From contig CANFXW010000006.1 in NCBI GenBank assembly GCA_947451145.1, forward strand, positions 62,001 through 126,000: a stretch of 64,000 bases of DNA, given 5' to 3'. Source of the DNA: Sphingomonadaceae bacterium. Lineage in GTDB: Bacteria > Pseudomonadota > Alphaproteobacteria > Sphingomonadales > Sphingomonadaceae. The position numbers and the translations under genes are program-made. The notes beneath the pieces are model-generated. The model did not search any database and had not been told where the DNA came from. It was given only the letters and a program-made list of their open reading frames with translations. The first letter of the stretch is position 1. Every line of letters starts with the position of its first letter. Shown here piece by piece: positions 43,955-52,604 of the stretch.

Positions 43955-44181
43955 CCCGAGCGACAGCGAGGGGCACGCTATCAACCTGAAACCGTCGGCG
44001 CAGAAGCCCGCTAGGTGCGGAGAGGAATGGTTTTCGACAAATCCTGAACCATCACTGCAGCAAAGCTGTCCGGTGGACGAGCTTCCACCGCTGTTCCTGA
44101 TGGCATCGCGCTGAAACAACAGGCGCATGGAGCGGCTTGGCCTAAGCCAATCCGTCCATATCACTGAGTTCATTGGAAAAA

Positions 44182-44267
44182 TGGTGCCAGAAGAGGACTC
44201 GAAGCTCCACGCCCTTGCGAGCGCCAGCACCTGAAGCTGGTGCGTCTACCAATTCCGCCATCTGGGC
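44182..44267 (-). tRNA. tRNA-Leu (CAG)-like gene with defects
   Basis: An 86-base tRNA-Leu sequence: 5' GCCCAGATGGCGGAATTGGT, anticodon stem CCAGC-TTCAGGT-GCTGG with anticodon CAG, a long variable arm and encoded CCA. Two faults are visible. The T-stem base before TTCGA is C (GGAGCTTCGAG), so the normally universal G53-C61 pair is lost. The 3' acceptor strand reads TTCTGGCACCA, one G short of pairing fully with GCCCAGA. It may be a pseudo-tRNA or a poorly functional gene. Confidence 0.7.
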
Positions 44268-44359
44268 ACGGGCGTAGCGCAAGAGCGCACTACGCTGGGT
44301 AGGAGCGGGCCGATAGCGGGCGGTGGGGGCATAGTCAACGGCTGGTTTGCAAAGACCCT

Positions 44360-45163
44360 TCAGTCTTCAAACTTCGGCCTTCTGCCCTCCATCGCACTTC
44401 TTACCGCTTCGGTTTGATTTGATGATCCCAACAGTTTGGCTTGTTCGGTGCTTTCGGCGAGCAGAATTGCATCTTCGTGCGCCTCGGCGCTCATGGCAAA
44501 CAGGCGTTTGGCGGCGCGGATGGCGTCGGGGTTTCTGGCTGCTATTTCGCGGGCGATAGCCATGGCGCGGGTCAGTGGATCGGGGTCAACATGGGTGGCA
44601 AAGCCCAGGGCCTGCGCCTCGGTGCCGGTAAATTCACGGGCGCTGTAGGTCAGCTCGCGCAGGGCATCGCTGCGCACCAGTCCGCGCCACAGGGTGAAAT
44701 GGCCCATATCGGGGACGATGCCCCATTTGAGTTCCATCACCGCCAGCCGGGTATCCGGCGCGACCACGCGCAGGTCTGCCCCGGCGGCGATCTGCAGGCC
44801 GCCACCATAACAGACGCCGTGCACGGCGGCGATGACCGGCACGGGGAGCTTGCGGAATTGCATGGCGAGCTGCTGGAAGCGGTTGGCATTGCCGTGGCTG
44901 CGCGCGACAAGATCTTCGGAAAGGGCCGAGCCACCGGCAATTGCTGCGAGATCAAGTCCGGCGCAGAACGCGCGGCCTTCGCCGGAGACCACAACAGCGC
45001 GCAGGCCTGCCATGGCCACCAGTTTTTCGCCTGCGCTGATCAGGGCGGCGATCATCGCCGGATCGAGCGCGTTCATCTTGTCTGGCCGGGTCAGGCGGAG
45101 GTGTGCGATGCCTTGGTCGTCAAGGACGAGGGCAGTGCGGGTGGTGGCTTCGGACTTGCTCAT
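44360..45163 (-). CDS. Enoyl-CoA hydratase/isomerase family protein (crotonase)
   Basis: A 267-residue crotonase-fold protein. The oxyanion-hole segments are visible as GRAFCAGLDLAAIAG and HGVCYGGGLQIAAGADLRV, and MELKWGIVPDMG follows. The position of one usual catalytic glutamate is uncertain (ELKWGIVPD), so hydratase activity is not assured; isomerase, thioesterase-like and other crotonase roles are possible. The C-terminal lysine-poor end KFED is usual. The start overlaps the stop of the winged-helix regulator gene (ATGA), so the two are co-transcribed. Confidence 0.9.
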   Translation of the reverse strand: MSKSEATTRTALVLDDQGIAHLRLTRPDKMNALDPAMIAALISAGEKLVAMAGLRAVVVSGEGRAFCAGLDLAAIAGGSALSEDLVARSHGNANRFQQLAMQFRKLPVPVIAAVHGVCYGGGLQIAAGADLRVVAPDTRLAVMELKWGIVPDMGHFTLWRGLVRSDALRELTYSAREFTGTEAQALGFATHVDPDPLTRAMAIAREIAARNPDAIRAAKRLFAMSAEAHEDAILLAESTEQAKLLGSSNQTEAVRSAMEGRRPKFED

Positions 45164-45855
45164 CGGTTGCGAGGGTCACCGATCCGTGTGCGGTCTGCAA
45201 GTGGAATCACTGAGGGCGGCGCTGGTGGCGATGGCGCTTCGGCTGGCTGGACCAGTGCATAGCTGCCATCGGGTGTGGTGCTGACAATCCCGGCCAGCCC
45301 GGCTGATGCCAGCTTGGCGCGCAGGCGGCAGACGTGCACGGCAAGGCTGTTTGTTTCAGGGCGGAAGTTCATCTTCCACACCTCGGCGAGCAGTTCGTTT
45401 GGCGATACCGCTTCGCCCTGTGCCTGGGCCAGCCGCCACAGCAGGCCGAACTCACGCGGGTGCAGGCCCAGGCGGCGCCCCTCGATCATTCCGTCGCGCA
45501 GCAGCAGATCAAGCTCCAGCGCACCATGCTGGCGGCGGCGGGGCACGGCAACCAGCATCTGCGCAAGTCGCTGGGCGCGCAGTTCCAGTTCGGCAAGTGC
45601 TGTGCGTCGTGGAAGGACTTCGCCAAAGCCAAGCGCCAGCCAGTGGGCCCGGTCTCGGCTGCGTTCCACGCCGATCAACATGGTTGCAGCGCGCGAGGAA
45701 ATACCGTGGATGTCCGAAGCGGTCATCACATCGTCAGCAAGTGCCGGACATGACGCGGGCTCGCCTTCGCCTGGCGCAAGCAGCGTCCAGCCGCACAGGC
45801 GCAGATCGTGCGCCGGAGGAATCTCGCCATCAGAGAGCCAGCGGAATCGCCGCAT
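45160..45855 (-). CDS. OmpR-type winged-helix regulator with atypical N-terminal domain
   Basis: A protein of about 231 residues. The C-terminal part (about 125-210) is an OmpR/PhoB-type winged helix: GRRLGLHPREFGLLWRLAQ, SPNELLAEVWKMNFRPETNS and LAVHVCRLRAKLASAGLAGI. The N-terminal half (LRLCGWTLLAPGEGEPASCP...RAATMLIGVE) has the size of a receiver domain, but no phosphorylatable Asp pocket is seen, so it may be a pseudo-receiver. It probably regulates without classical phosphorylation. A start at 45861 is also possible. It is the first gene of the crotonase pair. Confidence 0.82.
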   Translation of the reverse strand: MRRFRWLSDGEIPPAHDLRLCGWTLLAPGEGEPASCPALADDVMTASDIHGISSRAATMLIGVERSRDRAHWLALGFGEVLPRRTALAELELRAQRLAQMLVAVPRRRQHGALELDLLLRDGMIEGRRLGLHPREFGLLWRLAQAQGEAVSPNELLAEVWKMNFRPETNSLAVHVCRLRAKLASAGLAGIVSTTPDGSYALVQPAEAPSPPAPPSVIPLADRTRIGDPRNR

Positions 45856-45978
45856 GCACACCCCCGAAGGGCCGGAGACCGGTTTGGTGCCATCTGCCCA
45901 TTGCAGACGGGCCCTAGCCCAGACTGGACTCGCGACTCTTGAAGGTAACCGGTATCCTAGTTGTGCGAATTAGACCAT

Positions 45979-47178
45979 TCAGGCGGCCGAACTATTCACA
46001 CCCATTGTGGAGAGATAACGCTTAACATTGCGCGCCGCCTGCCGCAGGCGCTGTTCGTTCTCGACCATGGCGATTCTCACGAAGCCTTCGCCCTCTTCGC
46101 CATAGCCGACGCCCGGGGCGACGGCGACTTCGGCGTGGGTCAGCAATTGCTTGGAAAACTCAAGGCTTCCCATTTCCTTGAGCGCAGGCGGCAGCGGGGC
46201 CCATGCGAACATCGAGGCCTTGGGGCTGGGGATATCCCAACCTGCGCGGCCGAAGCTTTCGACCAGCACGTCGCGGCGCTTCTGATAGAGCTCGCGGTTG
46301 GCTTCGACGATGTCTTGCGGGCCATTCAGCGCGGCGCAGGCAGCCGCCTGGATGGGGGTGAAAGCTCCATAATCGAGGTAACTCTTCACCCGGGTCAGCG
46401 CGGCGATCAGCTTGCGGTTGCCCACGGCAAAGCCGACGCGCCATCCGGCCATCGAAAAGGTTTTCGACATCGAGGTGAATTCCACCGCCACGTCCTTGGC
46501 GCCGGGCACCTGCAGGATCGAGGGCGTGGGGTTACCGTCGTAATAGAGCTCGGAATAGGCAAGGTCGGACAGCACCCAGACCTTGTTCTCCTTGGCCCAG
46601 GCTACCAGCCGTTCGTAAAAGGCGAGGTCAACCGTCTCGGCCGTCGGGTTCGAAGGATAGTTGACGATCAGCACCGAAGGGCGCGGCACGGTAAAGGCCA
46701 TCGCCCGGTCAAGCGCGCGCCAGTAATCCTCGTTCGGCGTGGTCGGGACGGACCGGATTGTCGCACCGGCAATGATGAAGCCGAAGGTGTGGATCGGGTA
46801 GCTGGGGTTGGGCGCCAGAACGACATCGCCCGGCGCGGTCATCGCCGTTGCCATCGAGGCGAGACCTTCCTTCGATCCCATGGTCATCACCACTTCAGTG
46901 GCAGGATCAAGTTCAACGCCAAAGCGGCGTGCGTAATAGTTCGCCTGCGCCTTGCGGACGCCGGGGATGCCCTTTGAAGCGGAATAGCCGTGGGCATCGG
47001 GCTTGATCGCCACTTCGCACAACTTGTCGATCACGTGCTGCGGCGGGGGCAGATCGGGGTTGCCCATGCCAAGGTCGATGATGTCGCGCCCCGCCGCCCG
47101 GGCGGCTGCACGCATGTCATTCACTTCATTGATGACATAGGGCGGCAGGCGCTTGATGCGGTAGAACTCTTCTTCCAT
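45979..47178 (-). CDS. Class I/II PLP-dependent aminotransferase (AlaC/aspartate type)
   Basis: A 399-residue aminotransferase of fold type I. The PLP lysine is in FTSMSKTFSMAGWRVGF, DLAYSELYYDG holds the conserved Asp-x-x-Tyr, and the N-terminus MEEEFYRIKRLPPYVINEV and LGMGNPDLPPPQHVIDKL match the bacterial AlaC/YfdZ group that makes alanine or acts on branched substrates. I chose the ATG at 47178, which begins the conserved MEEEFYRI start; the frame is open to 47250. It is divergent from phaC, with the PHA operator-like motif in between. Confidence 0.92.
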   Translation of the reverse strand: MEEEFYRIKRLPPYVINEVNDMRAAARAAGRDIIDLGMGNPDLPPPQHVIDKLCEVAIKPDAHGYSASKGIPGVRKAQANYYARRFGVELDPATEVVMTMGSKEGLASMATAMTAPGDVVLAPNPSYPIHTFGFIIAGATIRSVPTTPNEDYWRALDRAMAFTVPRPSVLIVNYPSNPTAETVDLAFYERLVAWAKENKVWVLSDLAYSELYYDGNPTPSILQVPGAKDVAVEFTSMSKTFSMAGWRVGFAVGNRKLIAALTRVKSYLDYGAFTPIQAAACAALNGPQDIVEANRELYQKRRDVLVESFGRAGWDIPSPKASMFAWAPLPPALKEMGSLEFSKQLLTHAEVAVAPGVGYGEEGEGFVRIAMVENEQRLRQAARNVKRYLSTMGVNSSAA

Positions 47179-47281
47179 GACCTCGATTATCCATAGGGCG
47201 CGGCGGAACTGCCGCATGGCTGCTTCTAGGGAATTGCGCCAAGATGGCAATTGCGGCGTTTGCCTTGAAGGATTTCATTTA

Positions 47282-47298
47282 TTGTGCAGTGCAACATA
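47282..47298. promoter_or_regulatory. PHA operator-like site upstream of phaC
   Basis: The 17-base motif TTGTGCAGTGCAACATA occurs here and again at 49330-49346 before the phasin gene. A partial reverse copy is at 49284-49298. It matches the kind of TGCA-rich sites bound by the PHA regulator PhaR in alphaproteobacteria. Confidence 0.7.
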
Positions 47299-47355
47299 GG
47301 CATGGCGCAGCAGGCAATTTACCGCTAGGTATCGGGTCTGCACCGGGAGCATGGC

Positions 47356-49266
47356 ATGGCTGATTCTAAGGACACTCCGTCAAGTGGGCTGGGCATTTTC
47401 GGCGAGATGCTGAAATGGCAGGCCGAAACGACCAAGGCGGTATTTAACCAGTTCAGCCAGATGCTCGCGCTCGCGCCCGAGGCTTCGGGCCTCGCACCGA
47501 TGCCGCTGTTTTCCAAGGCTCAGGAAAGTCCCGAGGTCGCCGAATGGGCTGCGGTGGGGCAGAAGCTGCAGGCGATGTGGCGTAATTTCCAGTCCAGCGA
47601 AGCGCTGAACGTCAATCTGCCCAAGCAATTGACTGATCCCGCCGCCTGGCTCGAACTGGTCGAAAGCTGGTATCGCCAGATGCCGTTCGCCAGCGCCGAG
47701 CAGCAGGAGGCCATGTGGCAGGATTCCATGAAGCTGTGGCAGGGCGTGCTCGGAAATTTTGGCGGCGCTGATGGCGATGCCGAGCCCGAACTGCCCCGTA
47801 AAGACCGCCGATTTGCCGATCCGCGCTGGCGCGAGCAGCCGGTTTTCGCGCTGATCCACCAGACCTACCTGCTGTTTGGCGAGCAGCTCAGCCAGCTGGC
47901 CGAAAAGGCCGGGGGGCTTGATGCCGACCGCAAGGAGCAATTGCGCTTTGCCACCCGCACCCTGATCGAGGCGCTGAGCCCGGCCAACTTCCCGCTGACC
48001 AACCCGGTGGTGCTGGAAAAGACACTCGCCAGCAAGGGCGAGAATCTGGTCAAAGGCATGGAGCATCTGCTCGCCGACCTCAAGAAGGGCCAGCTGACCC
48101 ACACCGACAGCACGGCCTTTGAACTCGGACGCAATATCGCGATTACGCCGGGCAAGGTGGTTTACGAAACCCCGCTGTTCCAGCTGATCCAGTACACGCC
48201 GACGACGGAAAAGGTGCTGGAGACGCCGCTGGTAATCTTCCCGCCGTGGATCAACCGGTTTTACATTCTCGACCTCAACCCGCAGAAAAGCTTTGTCCGC
48301 TGGGCGGTGGAGCAGGGGGTTTCGGTGTTCATCGTCTCGTGGAAATCGGCCGACGCCAGTATGACCGATATAGTCTGGGACGATTACATCCGCGCCCAGA
48401 TCGAGGCGATCGATGTCGTGCGAGCGCGTCTGGACGTGCCCTCGGTTCATACCATCGGCTATTGCGTAGCCGGCACCACGCTTGCGGCAACGCTCGCGAT
48501 CCTCAACCGTCGCGGGCAGGCCGACAAGGTCAAGAGCTCCACTTTCTTCACCGCTCAGGTCGATTTCGAGGCGGCGGGCGATCTCAAGGTGTTCATCGAC
48601 CAGCACCAGCTTTCGGCGGTCGAGGCGGTGGCCAGGGATGGCTATCTCGACGGGCGCTATATGGCAGCGACCTTCAATCTGCTGCGCGGGTCGGACCTGA
48701 TCTGGAACTATGTGATCAACAATTACCTGCTGGGTGAGGAATATCCGGCATTCGACCTGCTCCACTGGAACGGGGATACCACCAACCTGCCCGCCAAGTG
48801 GCACAACACCTATTTGCAGGACCTCTACAAGGACAACCTGCTGGTCGTGCCGGACCGGCTCTCGGCTGACGGAACGCCGATCGACCTGACGCGGATAGCC
48901 GTGCCCTGCTACATCCAGGCAGGCCGCGAAGATCATATTGCCCCAGCCGAAAGCGTGTGGAAGCTGACCGGCCACCTGCGCGGGCCTTGGACATTCCTGC
49001 TCGCCGGTTCGGGGCACATCGCCGGTGTGGTCAATCCGCCGTCGTCGAAGAAATACGGCTACTGGACGAATCCGCAGGCTGGCGACACACTCGAAGAATT
49101 CATCGCCGGCGCCGAGCAGCATGACGGCAGCTGGTGGAACCACTGGCTCGAATGGCTGAAGGGCCAGTCTAAGGGCAAGGTTGCCGCCAAGGGCGCACGG
49201 GTTCCGGGGGGCAAAGGCGACACAGTGATCGAAGATGCGCCCGGACGTTATGTGATGACGCGATAG
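47356..49266 (+). CDS. phaC: Class I poly(3-hydroxyalkanoate) synthase
   Basis: PHA polymerase of 636 residues, which joins 3-hydroxyacyl-CoA units into polyester on granules. The lipase-like box is GYCVAGT with nucleophile Cys370. The usual neighbours are visible: PPWINRFYILDLNPQKSFVRW, SWKSADASMTDIVWDDYI, the Asp of QAGREDHIAP and the His of GSGHIAGVVNPP. The N-terminus (FGEMLKWQAETTKAVFNQF) is typical of alphaproteobacterial class I enzymes. It is followed by the phasin gene, with the same operator-like motif upstream of each. Confidence 0.97.
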   Translation: MADSKDTPSSGLGIFGEMLKWQAETTKAVFNQFSQMLALAPEASGLAPMPLFSKAQESPEVAEWAAVGQKLQAMWRNFQSSEALNVNLPKQLTDPAAWLELVESWYRQMPFASAEQQEAMWQDSMKLWQGVLGNFGGADGDAEPELPRKDRRFADPRWREQPVFALIHQTYLLFGEQLSQLAEKAGGLDADRKEQLRFATRTLIEALSPANFPLTNPVVLEKTLASKGENLVKGMEHLLADLKKGQLTHTDSTAFELGRNIAITPGKVVYETPLFQLIQYTPTTEKVLETPLVIFPPWINRFYILDLNPQKSFVRWAVEQGVSVFIVSWKSADASMTDIVWDDYIRAQIEAIDVVRARLDVPSVHTIGYCVAGTTLAATLAILNRRGQADKVKSSTFFTAQVDFEAAGDLKVFIDQHQLSAVEAVARDGYLDGRYMAATFNLLRGSDLIWNYVINNYLLGEEYPAFDLLHWNGDTTNLPAKWHNTYLQDLYKDNLLVVPDRLSADGTPIDLTRIAVPCYIQAGREDHIAPAESVWKLTGHLRGPWTFLLAGSGHIAGVVNPPSSKKYGYWTNPQAGDTLEEFIAGAEQHDGSWWNHWLEWLKGQSKGKVAAKGARVPGGKGDTVIEDAPGRYVMTR

Positions 49267-49283
49267 CCACAACATTACGGTTT

Positions 49284-49298
49284 TGCTGCACTGCACAA
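49284..49298. promoter_or_regulatory. Reverse copy of the PHA operator-like motif
   Basis: TGCTGCACTGCACAA is the reverse complement of TTGTGCAGTGCAGCA, sharing the first 12 bases with the motif before phaC and the phasin gene. It lies 46 bases ahead of the forward copy at 49330, so the phasin promoter is flanked by two sites. Confidence 0.6.
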
Positions 49299-49304
49299 TT
49301 TCTC

Positions 49305-49332
49305 TTGACTTCGCGACCGCACAAACTATTTG
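49305..49332 (+). promoter_or_regulatory. Candidate phasin promoter
   Basis: TTGACT (49305-49310) and TATTTG (49327-49332) are spaced by 16 bases, matching a housekeeping promoter. The -10 box runs into the operator-like motif at 49330-49346, so a bound repressor would block RNA polymerase. Confidence 0.5.
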
Positions 49333-49346
49333 TGCAGTGCAACATA
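49330..49346. promoter_or_regulatory. PHA operator-like site upstream of the phasin gene
   Basis: An exact copy of the 17-base motif TTGTGCAGTGCAACATA found before phaC. It overlaps the candidate -10 box and lies 37 bases before the phasin start. Confidence 0.7.
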
Positions 49347-49383
49347 AGGCGCGATTGCCGTGCCGGAACGTCAGGAAACCGTG

Positions 49384-50187
49384 ATGTCTGAAGAGACAAA
49401 GATCGAGAAGCTTGATTCGGCGGAGAAGGCGTTTGCCGAAGCTTCCGTCGCCGCGACAGCCAAGCCGGTTGTTGTCGAGCCCGTCGCGACAGTGATCGCA
49501 ACGCCAGCCGTTGCGGAGCCAGCCGTTGTTATCCCGGCGCTCAAGCCAGCTGTTGCCAAGAAGGCTCCGGCGAAAAAGGCACCTGCCAAGGCCGCCGCGC
49601 CCAAGCCGGCTCCGGTCGCCAAGGCTGTGAAGCCAGAAATCAAGAAAGCGGCTCCCAAGGCCGCAAAGAAGCCTGCCCCCAAAATGGCCAAGCCGGCAGC
49701 CAAGCCGCCCGTTGCCGCCAAGCCCATCGTAAAGGAAAAGATCATGTCGAAGACCACCAAGACCGCCGATTTCACCGCCAAGATCAAGGGCGCTTTCGCC
49801 GACGTTCAGGGCAAGGCCAAGACCGCCTATGCCAAGAGCAGCGCCGTTGTCGGCGAAGTCACCGAATTCACCAAGGGCAACGTTGAAGCCGTTGTTGCTT
49901 CGGGCAAGATCGTTTCCGAAGGTCTCAAGACCCTTGGCAACGGTTATGCCGCCGAAGGCAAGAAGGCCTACGAAACCGCGACTGCAGACGCCAAGGCATT
50001 CGCCGCCGTAAAGTCGCCGACCGAGTTCTTCGAACTGCAAACCTCGCTGCTGAAGCGCAACTTCGAAAGCGCCATCGCGCTGACCTCGAAGAACACCGAA
50101 GCCGCTGTGAAGCTGGCTGGCGATGCTTTCGCTCCGATCTCGGGCCGCGTTGCGCTCGCCGTCGAGAAGGTCAAGAAGGCCGCCTGA
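49384..50187 (+). CDS. phaP: Phasin with N-terminal Lys/Ala/Pro-rich tail
   Basis: A 267-residue PHA-granule surface protein. Residues 1-120 are low-complexity, with repeated AKKAPAKKAPAKAA and KPAAKPP units like the DNA-binding tail of histone H1 or PhaF. Residues 121-267 are a phasin_2 domain (TAKIKGAFADVQGKAKTAYA, FTKGNVEAVVASGKIVSEGL, SPTEFFELQTSLLKRNFESA). AGGA precedes the ATG at 49384. Inside the gene AAGGA (49732-49736) stands seven bases before an ATG at 49744, which starts MSKTTKTADF and would give a 147-residue standard phasin. Two products are therefore possible. A terminator follows. Confidence 0.92.
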   Translation: MSEETKIEKLDSAEKAFAEASVAATAKPVVVEPVATVIATPAVAEPAVVIPALKPAVAKKAPAKKAPAKAAAPKPAPVAKAVKPEIKKAAPKAAKKPAPKMAKPAAKPPVAAKPIVKEKIMSKTTKTADFTAKIKGAFADVQGKAKTAYAKSSAVVGEVTEFTKGNVEAVVASGKIVSEGLKTLGNGYAAEGKKAYETATADAKAFAAVKSPTEFFELQTSLLKRNFESAIALTSKNTEAAVKLAGDAFAPISGRVALAVEKVKKAA

Positions 50188-50231
50188 TAACGGCGGGCTT
50201 TTGCAGACACGCTCTGCAGCCTGAATTATCA

Positions 50232-50276
50232 AACGGGCCGGACAGCCGTTGGGTTGTCCGGCCCGTTCTGGTTTTG
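50232..50276 (+). terminator. Terminator after the phasin gene
   Basis: AACGGGCCGGACA (50232-50244) pairs with TGTCCGGCCCGTT (50255-50267) around a ten-base loop, followed by CTGGTTTTG. It is a strong stem with a modest T tail. Confidence 0.82.
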
Positions 50277-50353
50277 TTAAGCGGGCTGACCGATAGACCT
50301 TGGCCTATCACATCTGGCCATCTTGCCCGCCCGTACCCAAATATTGTATTCTG

Positions 50354-50737
50354 ATGACAATGACCCTGCCGATCCATCTCGCCGATTCCCCCTTGCCGCG
50401 CATTCGCGCTTCGCAGGACGATGACGATCATCGGGATTCCGGCGGTCAGGCCGGGCTTGCCACCAAGACCCGCACCAAGCCCAAGAAGCCCAGCCAGTTC
50501 AAAGTGCTGATGCTGAATGACGATTACACACCGATGGAATTCGTCGTAATCGTGCTCAAGCGGTTCTTCCAGATGGATATGGAACAGGCGACGCGGGTGA
50601 TGCTGCACGTCCACCAGAAGGGCGTCGGCGTCTGCGGCGTATTCACCTATGAAATCGCCGAAACCAAGGTCAATCAGGTGATGGACTTTGCCAAGGCGAA
50701 CCAGCACCCGCTGCAGTGCACGCTGGAAAAGGCCTAA
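50354..50737 (+). CDS. clpS: ClpAP adaptor ClpS
   Basis: N-degron adaptor that delivers substrates to ClpA for degradation, about 127 residues. The core domain has the substrate-binding pocket segment [40 protein letters not shown] and the C-terminal [13 protein letters not shown]. The N-terminal 45 residues are flexible and charged. I chose the ATG at 50354 (MTMTLPIHL); 50360 is close, and 50300 is less likely. clpA is not in view. Confidence 0.93.
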   Translation: MTMTLPIHLADSPLPRIRASQDDDDHRDSGGQAGLATKTRTKPKKPSQFKVLMLNDDYTPMEFVVIVLKRFFQMDMEQATRVMLHVHQKGVGVCGVFTYEIAETKVNQVMDFAKANQHPLQCTLEKA

Positions 50738-50759
50738 GCTTCGCTCCCGGGCGACGAGC

Positions 50760-51095
50760 CTAGTGCGTACCGCTGTTCATCTTCAGGCTTGCTTCCATCC
50801 GCGCCAATTGTTCAGGCGTGGCCTCGCTTTGAAAGCGTTCCTTCCATTCGCCCGCCGGCATCCCGTGGATCACTTCGCGCGCCTGAGCCTTGTCGCCTGC
50901 GTACCCGGCATCTCTGATCCAGTCGGCCAGACAGTTGCGGCAAAAGCCCGAGAGACCCATCAGATCGATGTTCTGCGCGTCATGACGGTGACGCAAATGT
51001 CGGACAAGACGGCGAAAGGCGGCGGCGGCGACGGCGTCGTCAAGCGTTTCGAGCGGATCGGCAGCATCTGCATTCGTATTTTCAGAGCACGACAT
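50760..51095 (-). CDS. DUF1244 family protein
   Basis: A 111-residue protein of the DUF1244 family common in alphaproteobacteria. The core AAAFRRLVRHLRHRHDAQNI, then DLMGLSGFCRNCLADWIRDA with the CxxC pair, and GMPAGEWKERFQSEAT are typical. Structures of this family show a small helical protein, but no role is known to me. It lies between convergent clpS and divergent pyk. Confidence 0.88.
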   Translation of the reverse strand: MSCSENTNADAADPLETLDDAVAAAAFRRLVRHLRHRHDAQNIDLMGLSGFCRNCLADWIRDAGYAGDKAQAREVIHGMPAGEWKERFQSEATPEQLARMEASLKMNSGTH

Positions 51096-51161
51096 GGCAT
51101 TGTTCCTTGGGTTTCTTGCCCTCCTTTGCCATAGGGCAAGCTCTGTGGGGAAGGATCAAAC

Positions 51162-52604
51162 TTGGCAAAACTGGATCATCGCGGTCGTAAGGTGAAAATT
51201 CTGGCGACGCTGGGCCCGGCCAGCCGCTCGCCAGAGATGATTGCGAAGCTGCTGCGCGCCGGGGCCGATGCCTTCCGCGTCAACATGAGCCACGGCGATC
51301 AGGCGACCCATGCCGAAACCATCGCCAATATCCGCGCCGCCGAAAAGGAATTCGGCCGCCCCATCGGCCTGCTCTGCGATCTGCAGGGGCCGAAGCTGCG
51401 CGTCGGCACCTTCAAGGATGGCAAGGCGGTGATCCGCCACTCGGGCCATTTCACCTTTGATCGTAATCCCGAACCCGGCGATGATACCCGCGTCTGCCTG
51501 CCGCATCCGGAAATCTTTGAAGTGCTGAAAAAGGGCCAGCGGCTGCTGATCGATGATGGCAAGCTCAAGCTGCGCGTCATCCGGGCGGACAAGGACGAGA
51601 TCTTCTGTTCGGCTGAAGTTGGCGGGGTCATCTCTGACCGCAAGGGGGTCAACGTCCCCGATGCCGTAGTCCCTATCCCGGCGCTGACCGAGAAAGACCG
51701 CCGCGATCTCGATTTCGCGGTGGCGCAAGGGGCAGATTGGATTGCCCTGTCCTTCGTTCAGCGCCCTGAAGACGTGGCCGAGGCGCGTCGTCTTATGGGC
51801 GGCAACGGTTCGCTGCTCGCCAAGATTGAAAAGCCCGCCGCGCTGGAACACCTTGCGGCGATTATCGAGATGTCGGACGGCATCATGGTCGCCCGCGGCG
51901 ATCTGGGGGTTGAATTGAACCCGGAGGAAGTGCCGCCGCTGCAAAAGCGCATCGTCGCCGAAACCCGCCGTTCGGGTAAGCCGGTGGTCGTGGCCACGCA
52001 GATGCTCGAATCGATGATCGAAGCCCCGACGCCGACCCGTGCCGAAGTGTCTGACGTGGCAAACGCGGTTTACGATGGGGCAGATGCAGTGATGCTCTCT
52101 GCCGAAACCGCCAGTGGCGCCTGGCCGGAAGAGGCGGTGACGATCATGGACCGCATCGCCAAACAGGTGGAGAGCGATCCCGGCTATGCCGCGCGGGTCC
52201 ACTTCACCGATGTCATGCCTGATGCGACGACCGCCGATGCTCTGGCCCATGCCTCGGCCCGGATTGCCGAAACGGTGAAAGTCTCCGGCATTATCGTCTT
52301 CACCGGCTCGGGCTCGACCGCACGGCGGGTCGCGCGTGAACGGCCCGGTGTGCCGATGCTGGTGCTCACGCCCAGCCCGCGCATTGCCCGCAAGCTGGCG
52401 CTGCTCTGGGGTGCCCATGCGGTGCACACCAAGGACATCGGCAGTTTCGAAGAGATGATCGCCAAGGGCAAGCGCATGGCGCTGCGCCACGGCTTTGGCG
52501 TTGCCGGATCAAAGCTGATCGCGCTGGCTGGTGTGCCTTTTGGAACCCCAGGCTCGACCAATCTGCTGCACGTGGTCACGCTGACCGGGCATGAGCTGGA
52601 TTAG
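51162..52604 (+). CDS. pyk: Pyruvate kinase
   Basis: Glycolytic enzyme that makes pyruvate and ATP from phosphoenolpyruvate. It has 480 residues. The signature KIEKPAALEHLAAIIEMSDG, the N-terminal TLGPASRSPEMIAKLLRAGA, FRVNMSHG, MVARGDLGVELNPEEVP and MLESMIEAPTPTRAEVSDVA are all present. The start is a TTG at 51162 (MAKLDHRGRK) with GGGAAGG eight bases upstream. The stop overlaps that of the convergent asnB by four bases. Confidence 0.97.
   Translation: MAKLDHRGRKVKILATLGPASRSPEMIAKLLRAGADAFRVNMSHGDQATHAETIANIRAAEKEFGRPIGLLCDLQGPKLRVGTFKDGKAVIRHSGHFTFDRNPEPGDDTRVCLPHPEIFEVLKKGQRLLIDDGKLKLRVIRADKDEIFCSAEVGGVISDRKGVNVPDAVVPIPALTEKDRRDLDFAVAQGADWIALSFVQRPEDVAEARRLMGGNGSLLAKIEKPAALEHLAAIIEMSDGIMVARGDLGVELNPEEVPPLQKRIVAETRRSGKPVVVATQMLESMIEAPTPTRAEVSDVANAVYDGADAVMLSAETASGAWPEEAVTIMDRIAKQVESDPGYAARVHFTDVMPDATTADALAHASARIAETVKVSGIIVFTGSGSTARRVARERPGVPMLVLTPSPRIARKLALLWGAHAVHTKDIGSFEEMIAKGKRMALRHGFGVAGSKLIALAGVPFGTPGSTNLLHVVTLTGHELD

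Noticed and set aside
43919..44230. A minus-strand frame between the island end and the tRNA-Leu-like gene
   Set aside because: It overlaps the tRNA and the hairpin, and its translation shows no known motif.
47380..50232. A 950-codon open frame on the minus strand opposite phaC and the phasin gene
   Set aside because: It is the shadow of two well-supported genes in high-G+C DNA; no domain pattern or ribosome site is seen.
51156..52490. A 444-codon frame opposite pyruvate kinase
   Set aside because: It is a shadow of pyk; histidine- and arginine-rich noise.
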